From JADJRG01 sp964474905 (GTDB lineage Bacteria; Myxococcota_A; Polyangia; Nannocystales; Nannocystaceae), in contig CAYYUP010000001.1 in assembly GCA_964474905.1 (NCBI GenBank), positions 248,001-312,000 of the forward strand: 64,000 nucleotides of DNA, given 5' to 3'. A model generated the notes under the pieces. It was not told the DNA's origin. It saw only the letters and a list, made by a program, of their open reading frames with translations, and ran no database searches. How positions within the stretch are numbered: position 1 is the first letter of the stretch; each line of letters opens with the position of its first letter. Made by a program: the position numbers and the translations under genes. Of the stretch, positions 15,486 to 24,127 are shown piece after piece.

Positions 15486-16544
15486 ATGCTCGCAAAACTA
15501 AACGACGAGCAAGAGCGTTTCCTCGCCGCCCTCCAAGGAGTTGCGGATGAGGAGACGCTCTATCAGCTGCAGGTCCAGTACGTCGGCAAGAAGGGCTCGA
15601 TCACCGGCCTTTCCAAGAAGCTCGGCAAGCTGACCGTCGATGAGCGCAAGGCCTTCGGCGCCGAACTCAACCGGGTCAAGAAGGCCGTGCAGGCCGCCCT
15701 AGAGGCTCGCAAGCAGGAGCTCCAAGAGGCCGCTCGGCTGCGCGACCTGGCGCGGGTCGAAGACCTGACGATGCCCGCCAAGCGGTCACCACAGGGGTCT
15801 TTGCACCCGATTCGCATCGCCACCAGGGCGCTCGTCGATACCTTCCGGCGCATGGGTTTTGACCTCGCCGAAGGTCCCCACGTCGAGCACGTAAATTTCA
15901 ATTTTGACGCCCTGAATTTCCAGCCGGATCACCCGGCGCGGGACATGCAGGACACCTTTGTGATCGACGACCGCCGCGGCAGCGACGACCTGGTCCTTCG
16001 CACACATACCTCGCCGGTACAGATCCGGACGATGGCCAGGCTTCGGCGGCTCGGGCAGCGGCCACCGGTTCGCATCATCGCTCCGGGCACCGTCTTCCGC
16101 TGCGACGACGACGCAACCCACTCGCCGATGTTCCACCAAATCGAGGGGCTCTTCGTCGATCGCGGAGTGACGATGGCGGATCTCAAGGCGACGATGATCC
16201 AGTTCACGGCGGCCTTCTTCGGTCGCTCGTTGGGCATTCGCCTGCGTCCCTCGTATTTCCCCTTTGTCGAGCCCGGCGCCGAACTGGACATGCAGTGCCC
16301 CTTTTGCGAGCGCGCTCGCGGCACAACCTGTTCGGTGTGCAAAGGAACGGCGTGGATCGAGCTTGGCGGCTCCGGCATGGTGCATCCTGCGGTTCTCGAG
16401 GCTGTCGGCATCGATCCCGAGGAGTACAGCGGCTGGGCCTTTGGCTTTGGCATCGACCGAATGGCGATGCTGATGTATCAGATCCCGGATCTCCGACAGA
16501 TGTTCGACGGCGACGTACGCTTCTTGCGGGGCTTCTCGAGCTAG
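15486..16544 (+). CDS. pheS: phenylalanyl-tRNA synthetase alpha subunit
   Basis: Catalytic subunit of the alpha2-beta2 PheRS. The 352 residues include the N-terminal coiled-coil arm (1-100), HPIRIATRALVDTFRRMGF, motif 2 with RTHTSPVQIRTM and FRCDDDATHSPMFHQIEG, and motif 3 with GFGIDRMAMLMY near the end. Full length, with the start immediately after a short spacer from rplT. A 98-bp gap separates it from pheT; co-transcription is expected. Confidence 0.97.
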   Translation: MLAKLNDEQERFLAALQGVADEETLYQLQVQYVGKKGSITGLSKKLGKLTVDERKAFGAELNRVKKAVQAALEARKQELQEAARLRDLARVEDLTMPAKRSPQGSLHPIRIATRALVDTFRRMGFDLAEGPHVEHVNFNFDALNFQPDHPARDMQDTFVIDDRRGSDDLVLRTHTSPVQIRTMARLRRLGQRPPVRIIAPGTVFRCDDDATHSPMFHQIEGLFVDRGVTMADLKATMIQFTAAFFGRSLGIRLRPSYFPFVEPGAELDMQCPFCERARGTTCSVCKGTAWIELGGSGMVHPAVLEAVGIDPEEYSGWAFGFGIDRMAMLMYQIPDLRQMFDGDVRFLRGFSS

Positions 16545-16642
16545 TTGTTGTTCGGGTTGTCCGGTGTTCCTTCTGTTCTCCCAGGGCGCGGGGCCGCATT
16601 GGGCGGACCTGACCGCGAAAGCCCCGAGAGCGAGAGAAGGAC

Positions 16643-19204
16643 ATGCGGATCTCCTGGCAGTGGCTGCTTAGCCTCGTCGAACTTCCCGAGGGCGTTGTGC
16701 TCGATCCGGCAGCCCTGGCGGTGTTGCTTACCAGTGTCGGTCTCGAGGTCGACGCCATCGAGCCTGTGGGCGCGGGCGTCGAGTCGATCCTTGTCGCGGA
16801 GATCCGCAGCAAGCAGCCCCATCCGGGCGCCGATCGTCTGACCCTGGTCCAGCTCTTCGACGGACAAGAGCTGCGGGCTGTGGTCTGCGGCGCGAACAAC
16901 CTGCCTGCGGTCGGCGGCAAGGTGGCTTTTGCCCCGGTCGGTGCGCGTCTGCCAAATGGTCTCGAGATCGCCGCGAGAGAGGTCCGAGGGGAGCCCTCGG
17001 CCGGCATGATCTGCTCTGAGGAGGAACTCGAGATCGGCAGCGACGGTGACGGGATCCTGGTATTGCCGACGGAGTGGCAGGCCGGCGATCGTCTGGTCGA
17101 TCGGGTGCCGGAGATCTGCGACACGATCCTAGAGATCGGCGTGACGCCCAATCGTCCGGACGCGCTCGGCCATGTCGGTGTCGCCCGGGATGTGATCGTC
17201 AAGCTCGGCGGCAGTCTGCGCTTGCCCGGGTTGCAGACCCCCGATGTACCGGTCGAGGAGGGGCTTTGCAGCCTCGAAGCGGGCGATCGTTGCGGTCGTT
17301 ACTTCGCCTTTGTTCTGGACGGTGTCGAGGTGGGTCCGTCGCCGCTCGGCATGCGGGTTCGGCTCCATCGACTCGGCTTGCGGGCGATCAACAACTGCGT
17401 CGACATCACCAACTACGTGCTTCTAGAGCAGGGGCAGCCGTTGCACGCCTTTGATCGCCGGCGTCTGTGCGAGGGGCGAGTGATCATCCGGCGGGCGGCC
17501 GAGGGCGAGCGCTTCGATGCGCTCGACGGCTCGGAGCACGGGCTCACGGCGGAAGATCTCGTGATCGCCGATGCTGCGATCCCGCAGGCTTTGGCCGGGG
17601 TGATGGGCGGGGCCAAGTCGATGGTCGAGTCGTCGACCGACGAGATCCTGCTCGAGGCTGCGTGGTTCGCTCCGGGAGGTGTTCGGGCGAGCGCGGGCCG
17701 GCACTCGCTGAGCTCCGACTCGAGCTACCGCTTCGAGCGCGGGGTCGATCACGGTCCAGGTCTCGAGCGAGCTGTGCTGCGGGCGATCGATCTCTTCCAG
17801 ACGATCACCGGGGCGACCTGTCGCGCGCGGGCCGAGGTCGTAGGAGAGCGGCCGCCAGGGCCTGAGATCGATCTTCGTCTCAGTCGGGCTTTCGAGCTGC
17901 TCGGCATGCCGGTCGGCGCCGAGGAGGCGTTGCGGATCCTGGTCGGGCTCGAGGTCGAGGTCAGCCAGGTTTCTGGCGATCTGCTGCGCTGCGTCGCACC
18001 CAGCCATCGCCCGGATCTGCGGCGCGAGGTCGATCTGATCGAGGAGCTGATGCGCTTCCATGGCCTCGAGGATCTGCCGGCCTTGGCCTCGGTTCCGAGT
18101 GCACCGACGGTCGAGCAGGTCGATCCGCGGGCGTGCGTGCGGGAGCGCCTCGCCGATGCGCTCTGCGAAGCCGGCTTGCACGAGCATCTGGCCTACGCAT
18201 TCACCCATCCGGACAAGCTTGTGCCCTTTCTCGAGGAGGGGGCGTCGGAGCGTTTGGTCGCCCTGGCGAACCCGTTGCGAACACCGCTTTCGGTGATGCG
18301 CACCCATCTCTTGCCGGATCTCTTGGACGCCCTCGAGGTGAACGTTGCCCGGCATCCGCACCCTGTCCGCCTCTTTGAGCTCGCACGGGTCTACGCCTGG
18401 GCCGAGGGCGCTGCGGCTGTGGTCGCGCCATCGCTGGACCCCAAGACGGCCGCGCCGATCGAGACCATCGATGCCTTACTGCCGGTCGAGCGCGAGCAGG
18501 CCGCGATCCTGTTGCACGGTGGGCCTGAGGAGGACGGGCTGTCTGCGGTCGGCGTCATGACGAGTGCCCTGGAGCGTCTAGGCTACATTTCCCGGGTCCA
18601 GGCGATCGCTCCGGCGGATCGCGTCGCGTATTTGCATCCCGGCGTCCAGGCGGAGATCTGTGTTGTTGTCGGTGATCCCGAGGAGCCCGTGATCCGCGTC
18701 GGTCATGTCGGTGAGTTGCATCCGGACATCGCCCGCGGGCGGGATCTTGGCGATCGCGCCCGCGCCTACGTCGGTGTCATCGAGATCGAAAAGCTGCCCG
18801 ATCTACCGGTGCCGATCGCCCGCGAGCGCCCGCGCTTTCCGGCGACCAGCCGCGATCTCTCCCTCGAGATCCCGACGACACTGCCGGCGATCGAGGTCGT
18901 CGACGCCCTGATCGCGTCCTCTCTGGTGGTGAAGCCGGAGGTTCCGCCTCGCAAGAAGAAAGGCGCCAAGGCGGGTGCTCCTCCGCGTCTCCTGGGCGAT
19001 GGCATCGCGCCCCGTGTTGAGGTCGTCGAGGACTATCGAGGCGCTGGCATTGAAGAGGGTAGGCGAGCGCTCCTCCTGCGTCTCCACTACCGGGCGGCGG
19101 GTCGAAGTGTGACCGATGCGGAGATACGACCGCTGCACGATGCGATTGTCAGCCACGCGATTGCCGGGCTCAGCGGCTTAGGTCGAGATATCCGCGTGCG
19201 CTAG
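16643..19204 (+). CDS. pheT: phenylalanyl-tRNA synthetase beta subunit
   Basis: The 853-residue beta subunit has the N-terminal tRNA-binding (OB) domain (about 40-150, HPGADRLTLVQL), B3/B4 editing domain, B5, the pseudo-catalytic core and the C-terminal ferredoxin-fold anticodon-binding domain (RFPATSRDLSLEIP onward). The last domain contains a Lys/Pro-rich insertion (PPRKKKGAKAGAPPR) not usual for the family. It partners PheS and is followed after about 50 bp by ihfA, a conserved gene order in proteobacteria. Confidence 0.96.
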   Translation: MRISWQWLLSLVELPEGVVLDPAALAVLLTSVGLEVDAIEPVGAGVESILVAEIRSKQPHPGADRLTLVQLFDGQELRAVVCGANNLPAVGGKVAFAPVGARLPNGLEIAAREVRGEPSAGMICSEEELEIGSDGDGILVLPTEWQAGDRLVDRVPEICDTILEIGVTPNRPDALGHVGVARDVIVKLGGSLRLPGLQTPDVPVEEGLCSLEAGDRCGRYFAFVLDGVEVGPSPLGMRVRLHRLGLRAINNCVDITNYVLLEQGQPLHAFDRRRLCEGRVIIRRAAEGERFDALDGSEHGLTAEDLVIADAAIPQALAGVMGGAKSMVESSTDEILLEAAWFAPGGVRASAGRHSLSSDSSYRFERGVDHGPGLERAVLRAIDLFQTITGATCRARAEVVGERPPGPEIDLRLSRAFELLGMPVGAEEALRILVGLEVEVSQVSGDLLRCVAPSHRPDLRREVDLIEELMRFHGLEDLPALASVPSAPTVEQVDPRACVRERLADALCEAGLHEHLAYAFTHPDKLVPFLEEGASERLVALANPLRTPLSVMRTHLLPDLLDALEVNVARHPHPVRLFELARVYAWAEGAAAVVAPSLDPKTAAPIETIDALLPVEREQAAILLHGGPEEDGLSAVGVMTSALERLGYISRVQAIAPADRVAYLHPGVQAEICVVVGDPEEPVIRVGHVGELHPDIARGRDLGDRARAYVGVIEIEKLPDLPVPIARERPRFPATSRDLSLEIPTTLPAIEVVDALIASSLVVKPEVPPRKKKGAKAGAPPRLLGDGIAPRVEVVEDYRGAGIEEGRRALLLRLHYRAAGRSVTDAEIRPLHDAIVSHAIAGLSGLGRDIRVR

Positions 19205-19251
19205 CGAGCTGCGCACGCCGCCCAGTGTCTTGCAATCGCCGCGGCGATCAC

Positions 19252-19551
19252 GTGATCATCGACGACGTGACCAAGGCCGACATCGTCGATCGTGTCTGTG
19301 ACAAAGTTGGCGGCTTCTCCAAGAAGGATGCCGCAGATCTCGTTGATCTGGTCTTTAAGACCATGAAAGACGTGCTCGTTGAGGGCGACAAGATCAAGAT
19401 CTCTGGCTTTGGCAATTTTGTTGTTCGCGACAAGGATCCGCGGCCCGGTCGAAACCCTCAAACCGGTGACGAAATTTTGATCGAGGCCCACAAGGCGTTG
19501 ACCTTCAAGCCGAGCAACATCCTCCGCGGGATCCTCAACCCGGAGCGCTAG
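19252..19551 (+). CDS. ihfA: integration host factor alpha subunit / HU-family DNA-bending protein
   Basis: A 99-residue DNA-bending protein. It shows the HU/IHF fold: VTKADIVDRVCDKVGGFSKK, ADLVDLVFKTM, the arm GFGNFVVRDKDPRPGRNPQT, and the C-terminal TFKPSNILRG. I chose the GTG at 19252, which places the family core at the N-terminus; GTG 19225 would add nine residues. IHF-alpha is named because of the RPGRNP(Q/K)TG arm and its place after pheT; HU-like function is possible. The stop touches the merR-type gene's ATG. Confidence 0.92.
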   Translation: MIIDDVTKADIVDRVCDKVGGFSKKDAADLVDLVFKTMKDVLVEGDKIKISGFGNFVVRDKDPRPGRNPQTGDEILIEAHKALTFKPSNILRGILNPER

Positions 19552-20079
19552 ATGGCGAAGCGACGCGAGCGCCCAAAGGGGGCTGCGGACGGGTTTGCCA
19601 GCGACAAACTCTATTTTAAGATCGGTGAGGTCGCCGAGATCGCGGGCGTCGAGCGCCACGTGCTGCGCTTCTGGGAGGAAAACTTCCGGGTCTTAAAGCC
19701 CACGCGATCTCGTTCGCGGCAACGGGTCTATCGTCGCCGTGATGTCGAGCTGGTGCTCAAGATCAAGGGGCTGCTCTACGACGAGAAGATGACGATCGCT
19801 GGGGCGCGCCGTCGCTTGAAGGAGGACCTGGACGGGGTCACGGAGGCTGCGCCCGACGTCGCGTATCAAGCCCGGACGAGCGCCTCGCTGCTGCTCCGGG
19901 AGATCACCGCACTTCGTGATCTTCTCGATCGACCCGCAAACCCTACCGTCGATGCTGACCCGCTCGCGTTGATCCGACGTCGAGGTGGCATCGAGGGCGT
20001 GCTCGCGGCAGCTCGAGCCGAGGCTGACGTGTCGCTGATCGGGCGCTCTGGTGGGCCTAGGCGGCCGAAGCGGGCTTGA
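19552..20079 (+). CDS. MerR-family transcriptional regulator
   Basis: A 175-residue regulator. The N-terminal winged helix-turn-helix reads YFKIGEVAEIAGVERHVLRFWEENF then a recognition-wing segment RQRVYRRRDVELVLKIKGLLY, followed by a helix that ends in ARRRLKEDL. The C-terminal half has no Cys cluster, so a metal sensor is unlikely. The ATG follows the ihfA stop with no gap (TAGATG), so the two are translated together. The same ihfA-merR order is common in proteobacteria; its target is unknown. Confidence 0.9.
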   Translation: MAKRRERPKGAADGFASDKLYFKIGEVAEIAGVERHVLRFWEENFRVLKPTRSRSRQRVYRRRDVELVLKIKGLLYDEKMTIAGARRRLKEDLDGVTEAAPDVAYQARTSASLLLREITALRDLLDRPANPTVDADPLALIRRRGGIEGVLAAARAEADVSLIGRSGGPRRPKRA

Positions 20080-20113
20080 CTGCGTGCGAGCAGAAGTGCG
20101 CTAAACGCGGAGC

Positions 20114-20142
20114 TTGCCGTCCCGCCGACAAAGCTGTATATC
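20114..20142 (+). promoter_or_regulatory. candidate promoter of tRNA-Pro
   Basis: TTGCCG (20114-20119) and TATATC (20137-20142) separated by exactly 17 nt. Transcription would start near 20149, about 6 nt before the tRNA 5' end. Confidence 0.6.
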
Positions 20143-20154
20143 GTGCGTCCGCTT

Positions 20155-20228
20155 CGGGGCGTAGCGCAGTCTGGTAGCGCACTTGACTGGGGGTCAAGGG
20201 GCCGGAGGTTCGAATCCTCTCGCCCCGA
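20155..20228 (+). tRNA. tRNA-Pro (GGG)
   Basis: A 74-nt cloverleaf: acceptor CGGGGCG/CGCCCCG with discriminator A, D-arm GCGC...GCGC, anticodon stem CTTGA/TCAAG around CTGGGGG (anticodon GGG), and T-arm GGAGG-TTCGAAT-CCTCT. CCA is not encoded. It has a candidate promoter upstream and a terminator directly downstream. Confidence 0.95.
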
Positions 20229-20237
20229 TTAAGCGGA

Positions 20238-20260
20238 GGCCGGGCGAAAGCCCGGTTTTC
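20238..20260 (+). terminator. intrinsic terminator after tRNA-Pro
   Basis: CCGGGC (20240-20245), GAAA loop, GCCCGG (20250-20255), then TTTTC. The GNRA-type loop and T-run make this a strong terminator, 10 nt after the tRNA. Confidence 0.85.
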
Positions 20261-20327
20261 TTAATTCTGGCGTGTGATTTTGGCCGAGCAGGTCAGCGCG
20301 CGCTGCAACTCTGTCTCGACGATCGAC

Positions 20328-21146
20328 ATGAGCGCTGCGCAGGAACGTCCGCTGATCCTCGTCACCAACGACGATGGTGTTCTCGCACCCGGGCTGGCGA
20401 CGCTCGTGAGGGCCGTCGAGAGCCTGGGCGAGGTTGTTGTCTGCGCCCCGGATACCGAACGCAGCGGTCAGAGTCAGGCGATCACGTTGCACTCCCATCT
20501 GCGGGCGACCCGGGTGCGCGAGCGTTGGTGGGCGGTCAACGGCACGCCGGTGGACTGCGTGTATCTCGCGAGCTTGCACCTCTGCGATCGGCGTCCCGAT
20601 CTTGTGGTCAGCGGTATCAACCCCGGGCACAACCTGGGCACCGATGTCTTCTACTCCGGCACCGTCGGCGCTGCGGCTGAGGGCCTGCTCCGCGGGGCGC
20701 CCTCGATCGCTTTCTCGGTGCCGCACGGGCAGCCGGCGGAGATCGCTGTGCCCTGGGTTCAGCGTCTCTGCAGGTCGCTGCTGGCCCGGGCGGAGCGGGT
20801 GCTCATCAACGTCAACCTGCCCGAGGTGATAAGCCCGCGTGAGCGAGAGGCCGCGCTGCCGCTCTCCGCCGAGGCGCTCCAGAAGCGGGCTGCAGCCCTG
20901 CCTGCGCGGCTCACCCGGATGGGGCAGCGTACCTATCGAGAGCACGTCGAGGAGCGCCAGGACCTCCGCGGTCGCCCGTATTTTTGGATCGGAGGACCGC
21001 CCGAGGAGAGTCCAAATCTCGAGGGCGAGGACACGTGGGCGGTCGCCGAGGGCATGGTCGCGATCACGCCGCTTGTGCTCGACATCAGCGCCCCCGATCT
21101 TCGGCCCTACGAACATCTCGTCGCGCCGATCCCTGGCGACGGATGA
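20328..21146 (+). CDS. surE: 5'/3'-nucleotidase SurE
   Basis: Metal-dependent nucleoside 5'/3'-monophosphate phosphatase linked to stress survival. The 272-residue protein shows the SurE core: LVTNDDG with Asp15-Asp16 as metal ligands, PDTERSGQSQAIT, VNGTPVDCV, SGINPGHNLGTDVFYSGTVGAA. The ATG at 20328 is used; an upstream GTG at 20274 would add 18 residues that precede the family core. The C-terminus (INVNLP...WVAVAEGMVAITPL-like pattern) is complete. It is convergent with the ABC ATPase gene. Confidence 0.93.
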   Translation: MSAAQERPLILVTNDDGVLAPGLATLVRAVESLGEVVVCAPDTERSGQSQAITLHSHLRATRVRERWWAVNGTPVDCVYLASLHLCDRRPDLVVSGINPGHNLGTDVFYSGTVGAAAEGLLRGAPSIAFSVPHGQPAEIAVPWVQRLCRSLLARAERVLINVNLPEVISPREREAALPLSAEALQKRAAALPARLTRMGQRTYREHVEERQDLRGRPYFWIGGPPEESPNLEGEDTWAVAEGMVAITPLVLDISAPDLRPYEHLVAPIPGDG

Positions 21147-21224
21147 TCGCTTCGGGCGCTCCCAAGTGATCACGGGCGCCGGATCGGCTCCTGCGTGTCA
21201 CGTGCAGCGCTGACCGGGTGAGGC

Positions 21225-21887
21225 TTATGGCTCGCATGTCTTTGGGTCGGTGTTGTCGCTGTGCAGGCGACCGTCGCGAAGAAAAAGTGCGGTCGCGCCG
21301 AGTTCTCTTAGCCAGGGCTCGTCGGCATCGTGAGCGGCGACCAGGACTCCTGCCCCTCCGGCTGCGCGAGCGCGTAGGAGGGCGATTGCGGCGGTTTGGC
21401 TCGGGCGATCGAGGCCCGCGAATGGTTCGTCGGCGACCCAGAGCGCGGCCTTGCCGAGGCTGAGCGCGGCAAGCAGCAAGCGACGCCGCATGCCGACGCT
21501 GTAGGTCGTCGCGAGGTGATCGAGGCTTTCCTTAAGAGCCGCGAGTTCGATCGCCGAGGCTGTGAGCGGTACTTCGAAGATCGCCGCGTGCAGCTCTAAA
21601 AGCTCGCGGCCGCTGAGTCCGGCGGGTAGCTCGATCTCCTGCGGGAGGTAACGAAGAGCGGCTCGTGAGCGCATGGGTGCGGCTTTGAGATCATGACCGG
21701 CGATCGCGATTACACCGGCGTCGGCGATGATGGTGCCGGCGATGCAGCTGAGCAGCGTCGACTTGCCAGCGCCGTTTTGGCCGATGAGCGCGACGATCTG
21801 CTGGGGTTTGATCTCGAGACAGATGCCCTGGAGGACTGTGTTCGCGGCGAAGCGCTTTGTCAGGCCGGAGATCGAGAGCGCGAGCAT
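21225..21887 (-). CDS. ABC transporter ATP-binding protein
   Basis: A 220-residue stand-alone nucleotide-binding subunit. Walker A is GQNGAGKST, the Q-loop region is RYLPQEIELP, the signature is YSVGMRRR (the YSxGM type seen in ABC-2 exporters), Walker B is ALWVADEPFAGLD and the H-loop is VAAHD. I start at ATG 21887, which fits the family N-terminus (LSISGLTKRFAANTVLQ); in-frame sequence further upstream looks non-coding. No permease gene lies nearby; it is followed by convergent surE and preceded by an FMN reductase gene. The substrate is unknown. Confidence 0.88.
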   Translation of the reverse strand: MLALSISGLTKRFAANTVLQGICLEIKPQQIVALIGQNGAGKSTLLSCIAGTIIADAGVIAIAGHDLKAAPMRSRAALRYLPQEIELPAGLSGRELLELHAAIFEVPLTASAIELAALKESLDHLATTYSVGMRRRLLLAALSLGKAALWVADEPFAGLDRPSQTAAIALLRARAAGGAGVLVAAHDADEPWLRELGATALFLRDGRLHSDNTDPKTCEP

Positions 21888-21999
21888 GGGAGCCTCGAGT
21901 AGCACGGCTTGGCAACGCGCATGCTCGCGGGCCGCGTTGGCACGGGTATCGGATCCCGGCGCAGGTCGACGAGGCGCAGCCGGCGGGTCGCGGAGCGTC

Positions 22000-22596
22000 T
22001 TAAAGGTGGAAGCCGGCGACGCCGGATTCTTGGCCTTCACCCAGGGCACGGGCCTCGTTAAAGGCGCGTCCGAGGATCGGCGCGTAGCGGACGACGTCGT
22101 AGGCGACTCGCTGGACTCGGTCGCTGATCCGGGCGTTGTGGAGCGCACCGTCCTTAAAGTCGACAGCGCGCGCGGCTGCGTGGAAGGGCAGGGTGAAGCC
22201 GTGGCACCAGGCGAAGCAATTTTTGACCGCTGTGATCGACATGTCCCCTCCGCCACCTCCGGTTACCGCTAGGACTCCTGCGAATTTTCCGGCCAGTTCG
22301 GGATAGAGATAGTCGAACCAGTTCTTGAGGCAGCCGGTCATATTGCCGTGGTACTCGGGCGTCACGAGGATGAAGCCCTCGGCCCAGGCCGCGCTTGTGC
22401 GGACCTCTTGAACGGCTGGCAGCTTTGCCTGTTCGGGGTCGCCGTGGTCCATCACCGGCAGCCGCAGCGTGTGCAAGAGGAGCTCGCGCACCTCAGCCCC
22501 GGCCGCGCGGGCGCTGGTCGCCGCGATGCGGACGATGTCGTGCACATTGCTCTCATCGCGGGCAGACCCGCTCACCACTAGGATTCGTGCGCTCAT
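22000..22596 (-). CDS. NADPH-dependent FMN reductase family protein (flavodoxin fold)
   Basis: A 198-residue protein with the phosphate-binding loop GSARDESN near the N-terminus and the family stretch TPEYHGNMTGCLKNWFDYL, then a Gly-rich loop TGGGGGDMS. Such proteins bind FMN and reduce flavins, quinones or azo compounds with NAD(P)H. The ATG at 22596 begins the core; another ATG at 22611 would add five residues. It is 112 bp upstream of the ABC ATPase and divergent from the DprE1-like gene. Confidence 0.88.
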   Translation of the reverse strand: MSARILVVSGSARDESNVHDIVRIAATSARAAGAEVRELLLHTLRLPVMDHGDPEQAKLPAVQEVRTSAAWAEGFILVTPEYHGNMTGCLKNWFDYLYPELAGKFAGVLAVTGGGGGDMSITAVKNCFAWCHGFTLPFHAAARAVDFKDGALHNARISDRVQRVAYDVVRYAPILGRAFNEARALGEGQESGVAGFHL

Positions 22597-22742
22597 GCTG
22601 CCGCCGAGCATACACGTTAGGTCAGATGCGCCTTATGCGCGCAAGGCTCGTGTCGTGTGAATTCGGCGCCTATTGGGTATCCAGACGGGACTCGCTCGCA
22701 AAGCTTGGGCCCTTGAGCGCGGCGGACTATGCTCCGCGACCG

Positions 22743-24092
22743 ATGGCGGGATCGGACGACCAAGGGCAGACAATCGCGGGCTGGGGCAACATCGGCGTGC
22801 CAGGTCACGAGGTGTTGAGCGAGCGCCTCGAACGGGCGAGTCGAGATGCGGTTTTAAGTCGCGGCTTAGGTCGTTCGTACGGCGACTCCGCGCTGCCGCC
22901 CCCTGACATGCGCGAGGTGCTCGGCACTCGCATGGCCGATCGCGTGCTCTCCTTCGATCCCGAGAGCGGTCGCCTGCGCGCCGAGGCGGGCCTCTCGTTG
23001 CACGAACTCAACCGCCTCTACCTTCGCCGCGGGTACTTCACACCGGTGACGCCCGGCACCCAATTTGTCACTTTGGGGGGCATGGTCGCCGCCGACGTGC
23101 ACGGCAAAAATCACCACGTCGCCGGTTGCTTTGGCTCCGACCATACGCGGGCCCTAAAGCTGCGGGTCGCCGACGGTCAGGTCCTCGAGATCACCGCAGA
23201 GAGCCATCCCGATCTTTTTTACGGGACCTGCGGGGGCATGGGTCTGACCGGGCATATCCTCGAGGTCGAACTCGATCTCAAGCGCATCGAGAGCCCCTGG
23301 ATCTACAGCCAGAGCCGGCGGATCGCCGACATCGATGAGTTCCTCGTGGCACTGCAGGAGTACAGCGCGCGCTATCCCTACGTCGTTGGCTGGATCGATT
23401 GCCTGTCCCGCGGTCGCAAAATGGGTCGCGGTATTCTCGACGGGGGCCGCTTTGCAACCGCATCCGAGGCCGGCGAAAAACCGCTGCCAGGCCGTCCGAG
23501 CCCGAGCGTGCCGCTGATGTTCCCGCGCTGGGTGCTCAACGACGGCACCGCCAAGGCGTTTAATACGCTCTACTACTGGAAGCACATGGCCAAGGAGCGC
23601 GAGGGTCTTCGCCATCCCGACGCGTTTTTTTACCCCCTCGATGCGATCCGCCACTGGAACCGAATTTACGGGCGCAGTGGCTTCACCCAGTACCAATGTG
23701 TGATCCCCGAGGAGGCCGGTCGCGACGGTGTCGTGCGCTTTTTAGAGGCGTTGACGGCGATGGGCGGCGCCTCGTTCCTCTGTGTGATCAAGAGCTGCGG
23801 TCCCCAGTCCAAGGGCACGCTCTCGTTCCCCCAAAGCGGCACGACGATCGCTCTCGACATTCCCGCGAGGGCGGGAACCCAGGCCCTCGTCGACGCCCTT
23901 AACCGGGTGCTCCTGGCGGAGGGCGGAAGGATCTATCTCGCCAAGGATACTTTTACGCGGGCCGAGGATTTTCGGCGCATGGAGCCTCGCTTAGAGCAAT
24001 TTGAGGCGCTCCGTGATCGCTGGGATCCGGAGCGAAAGCTGCGTTCTGCCCAGTCTGTTCGCCTCTTTGGCGATCCGGTGCGGCGTAGCTAG
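22743..24092 (+). CDS. DprE1-like FAD-dependent oxidase (decaprenylphosphoryl-ribose 2'-oxidase family)
   Basis: A 449-residue flavoprotein close in length to mycobacterial DprE1 (461), which oxidises the 2'-hydroxyl of decaprenylphosphoryl-ribose. The FAD-binding half shows RGLGRSYGDSA and DVHGKNHHVAG; the substrate half shows FYPLDAIRHWNRIYGRSG, TQYQCVIP, GTLSFPQSGTTIALDIP and RIYLAKD. Lys401 matches the catalytic-site Lys418 of the M. tuberculosis enzyme; Ala370 sits where that enzyme has Cys387. The ATG at 22743 starts just before the conserved GW motif; an in-frame upstream extension looks non-coding. A DprE2-like reductase follows after 35 bp and a UbiA-type enzyme lies 5 kb away. Substrate identity is inferred from homology; an aldonolactone oxidase-like role is the alternative. 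Confidence 0.88.
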   Translation: MAGSDDQGQTIAGWGNIGVPGHEVLSERLERASRDAVLSRGLGRSYGDSALPPPDMREVLGTRMADRVLSFDPESGRLRAEAGLSLHELNRLYLRRGYFTPVTPGTQFVTLGGMVAADVHGKNHHVAGCFGSDHTRALKLRVADGQVLEITAESHPDLFYGTCGGMGLTGHILEVELDLKRIESPWIYSQSRRIADIDEFLVALQEYSARYPYVVGWIDCLSRGRKMGRGILDGGRFATASEAGEKPLPGRPSPSVPLMFPRWVLNDGTAKAFNTLYYWKHMAKEREGLRHPDAFFYPLDAIRHWNRIYGRSGFTQYQCVIPEEAGRDGVVRFLEALTAMGGASFLCVIKSCGPQSKGTLSFPQSGTTIALDIPARAGTQALVDALNRVLLAEGGRIYLAKDTFTRAEDFRRMEPRLEQFEALRDRWDPERKLRSAQSVRLFGDPVRRS

Positions 24093-24127
24093 GTACCCAC
24101 AATAACGCCAAGGATGGAGCTGAAAAT

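Noticed and set aside
19225..19251. Longer start for the IHF gene
   Set aside because: The extra nine residues (SCNRRGDH and so on) are unlike the family; GTG 19252 is more likely.
21147..21224. Terminator between the convergent surE and ABC genes
   Set aside because: No hairpin with a T-run is visible in this 78-bp gap.
21888..22256. N-terminal extension of the ABC ATPase by 123 residues
   Set aside because: The extension is Ser/Thr/Pro/Arg-rich, overlaps the FMN reductase gene, and the ATPase family starts at ATG 21887.
22395..22742. N-terminal extension of the DprE1-like protein
   Set aside because: It overlaps the opposite-strand FMN reductase, is Arg/Cys-rich and not like the DprE1 family; ATG 22743 fits the family length.
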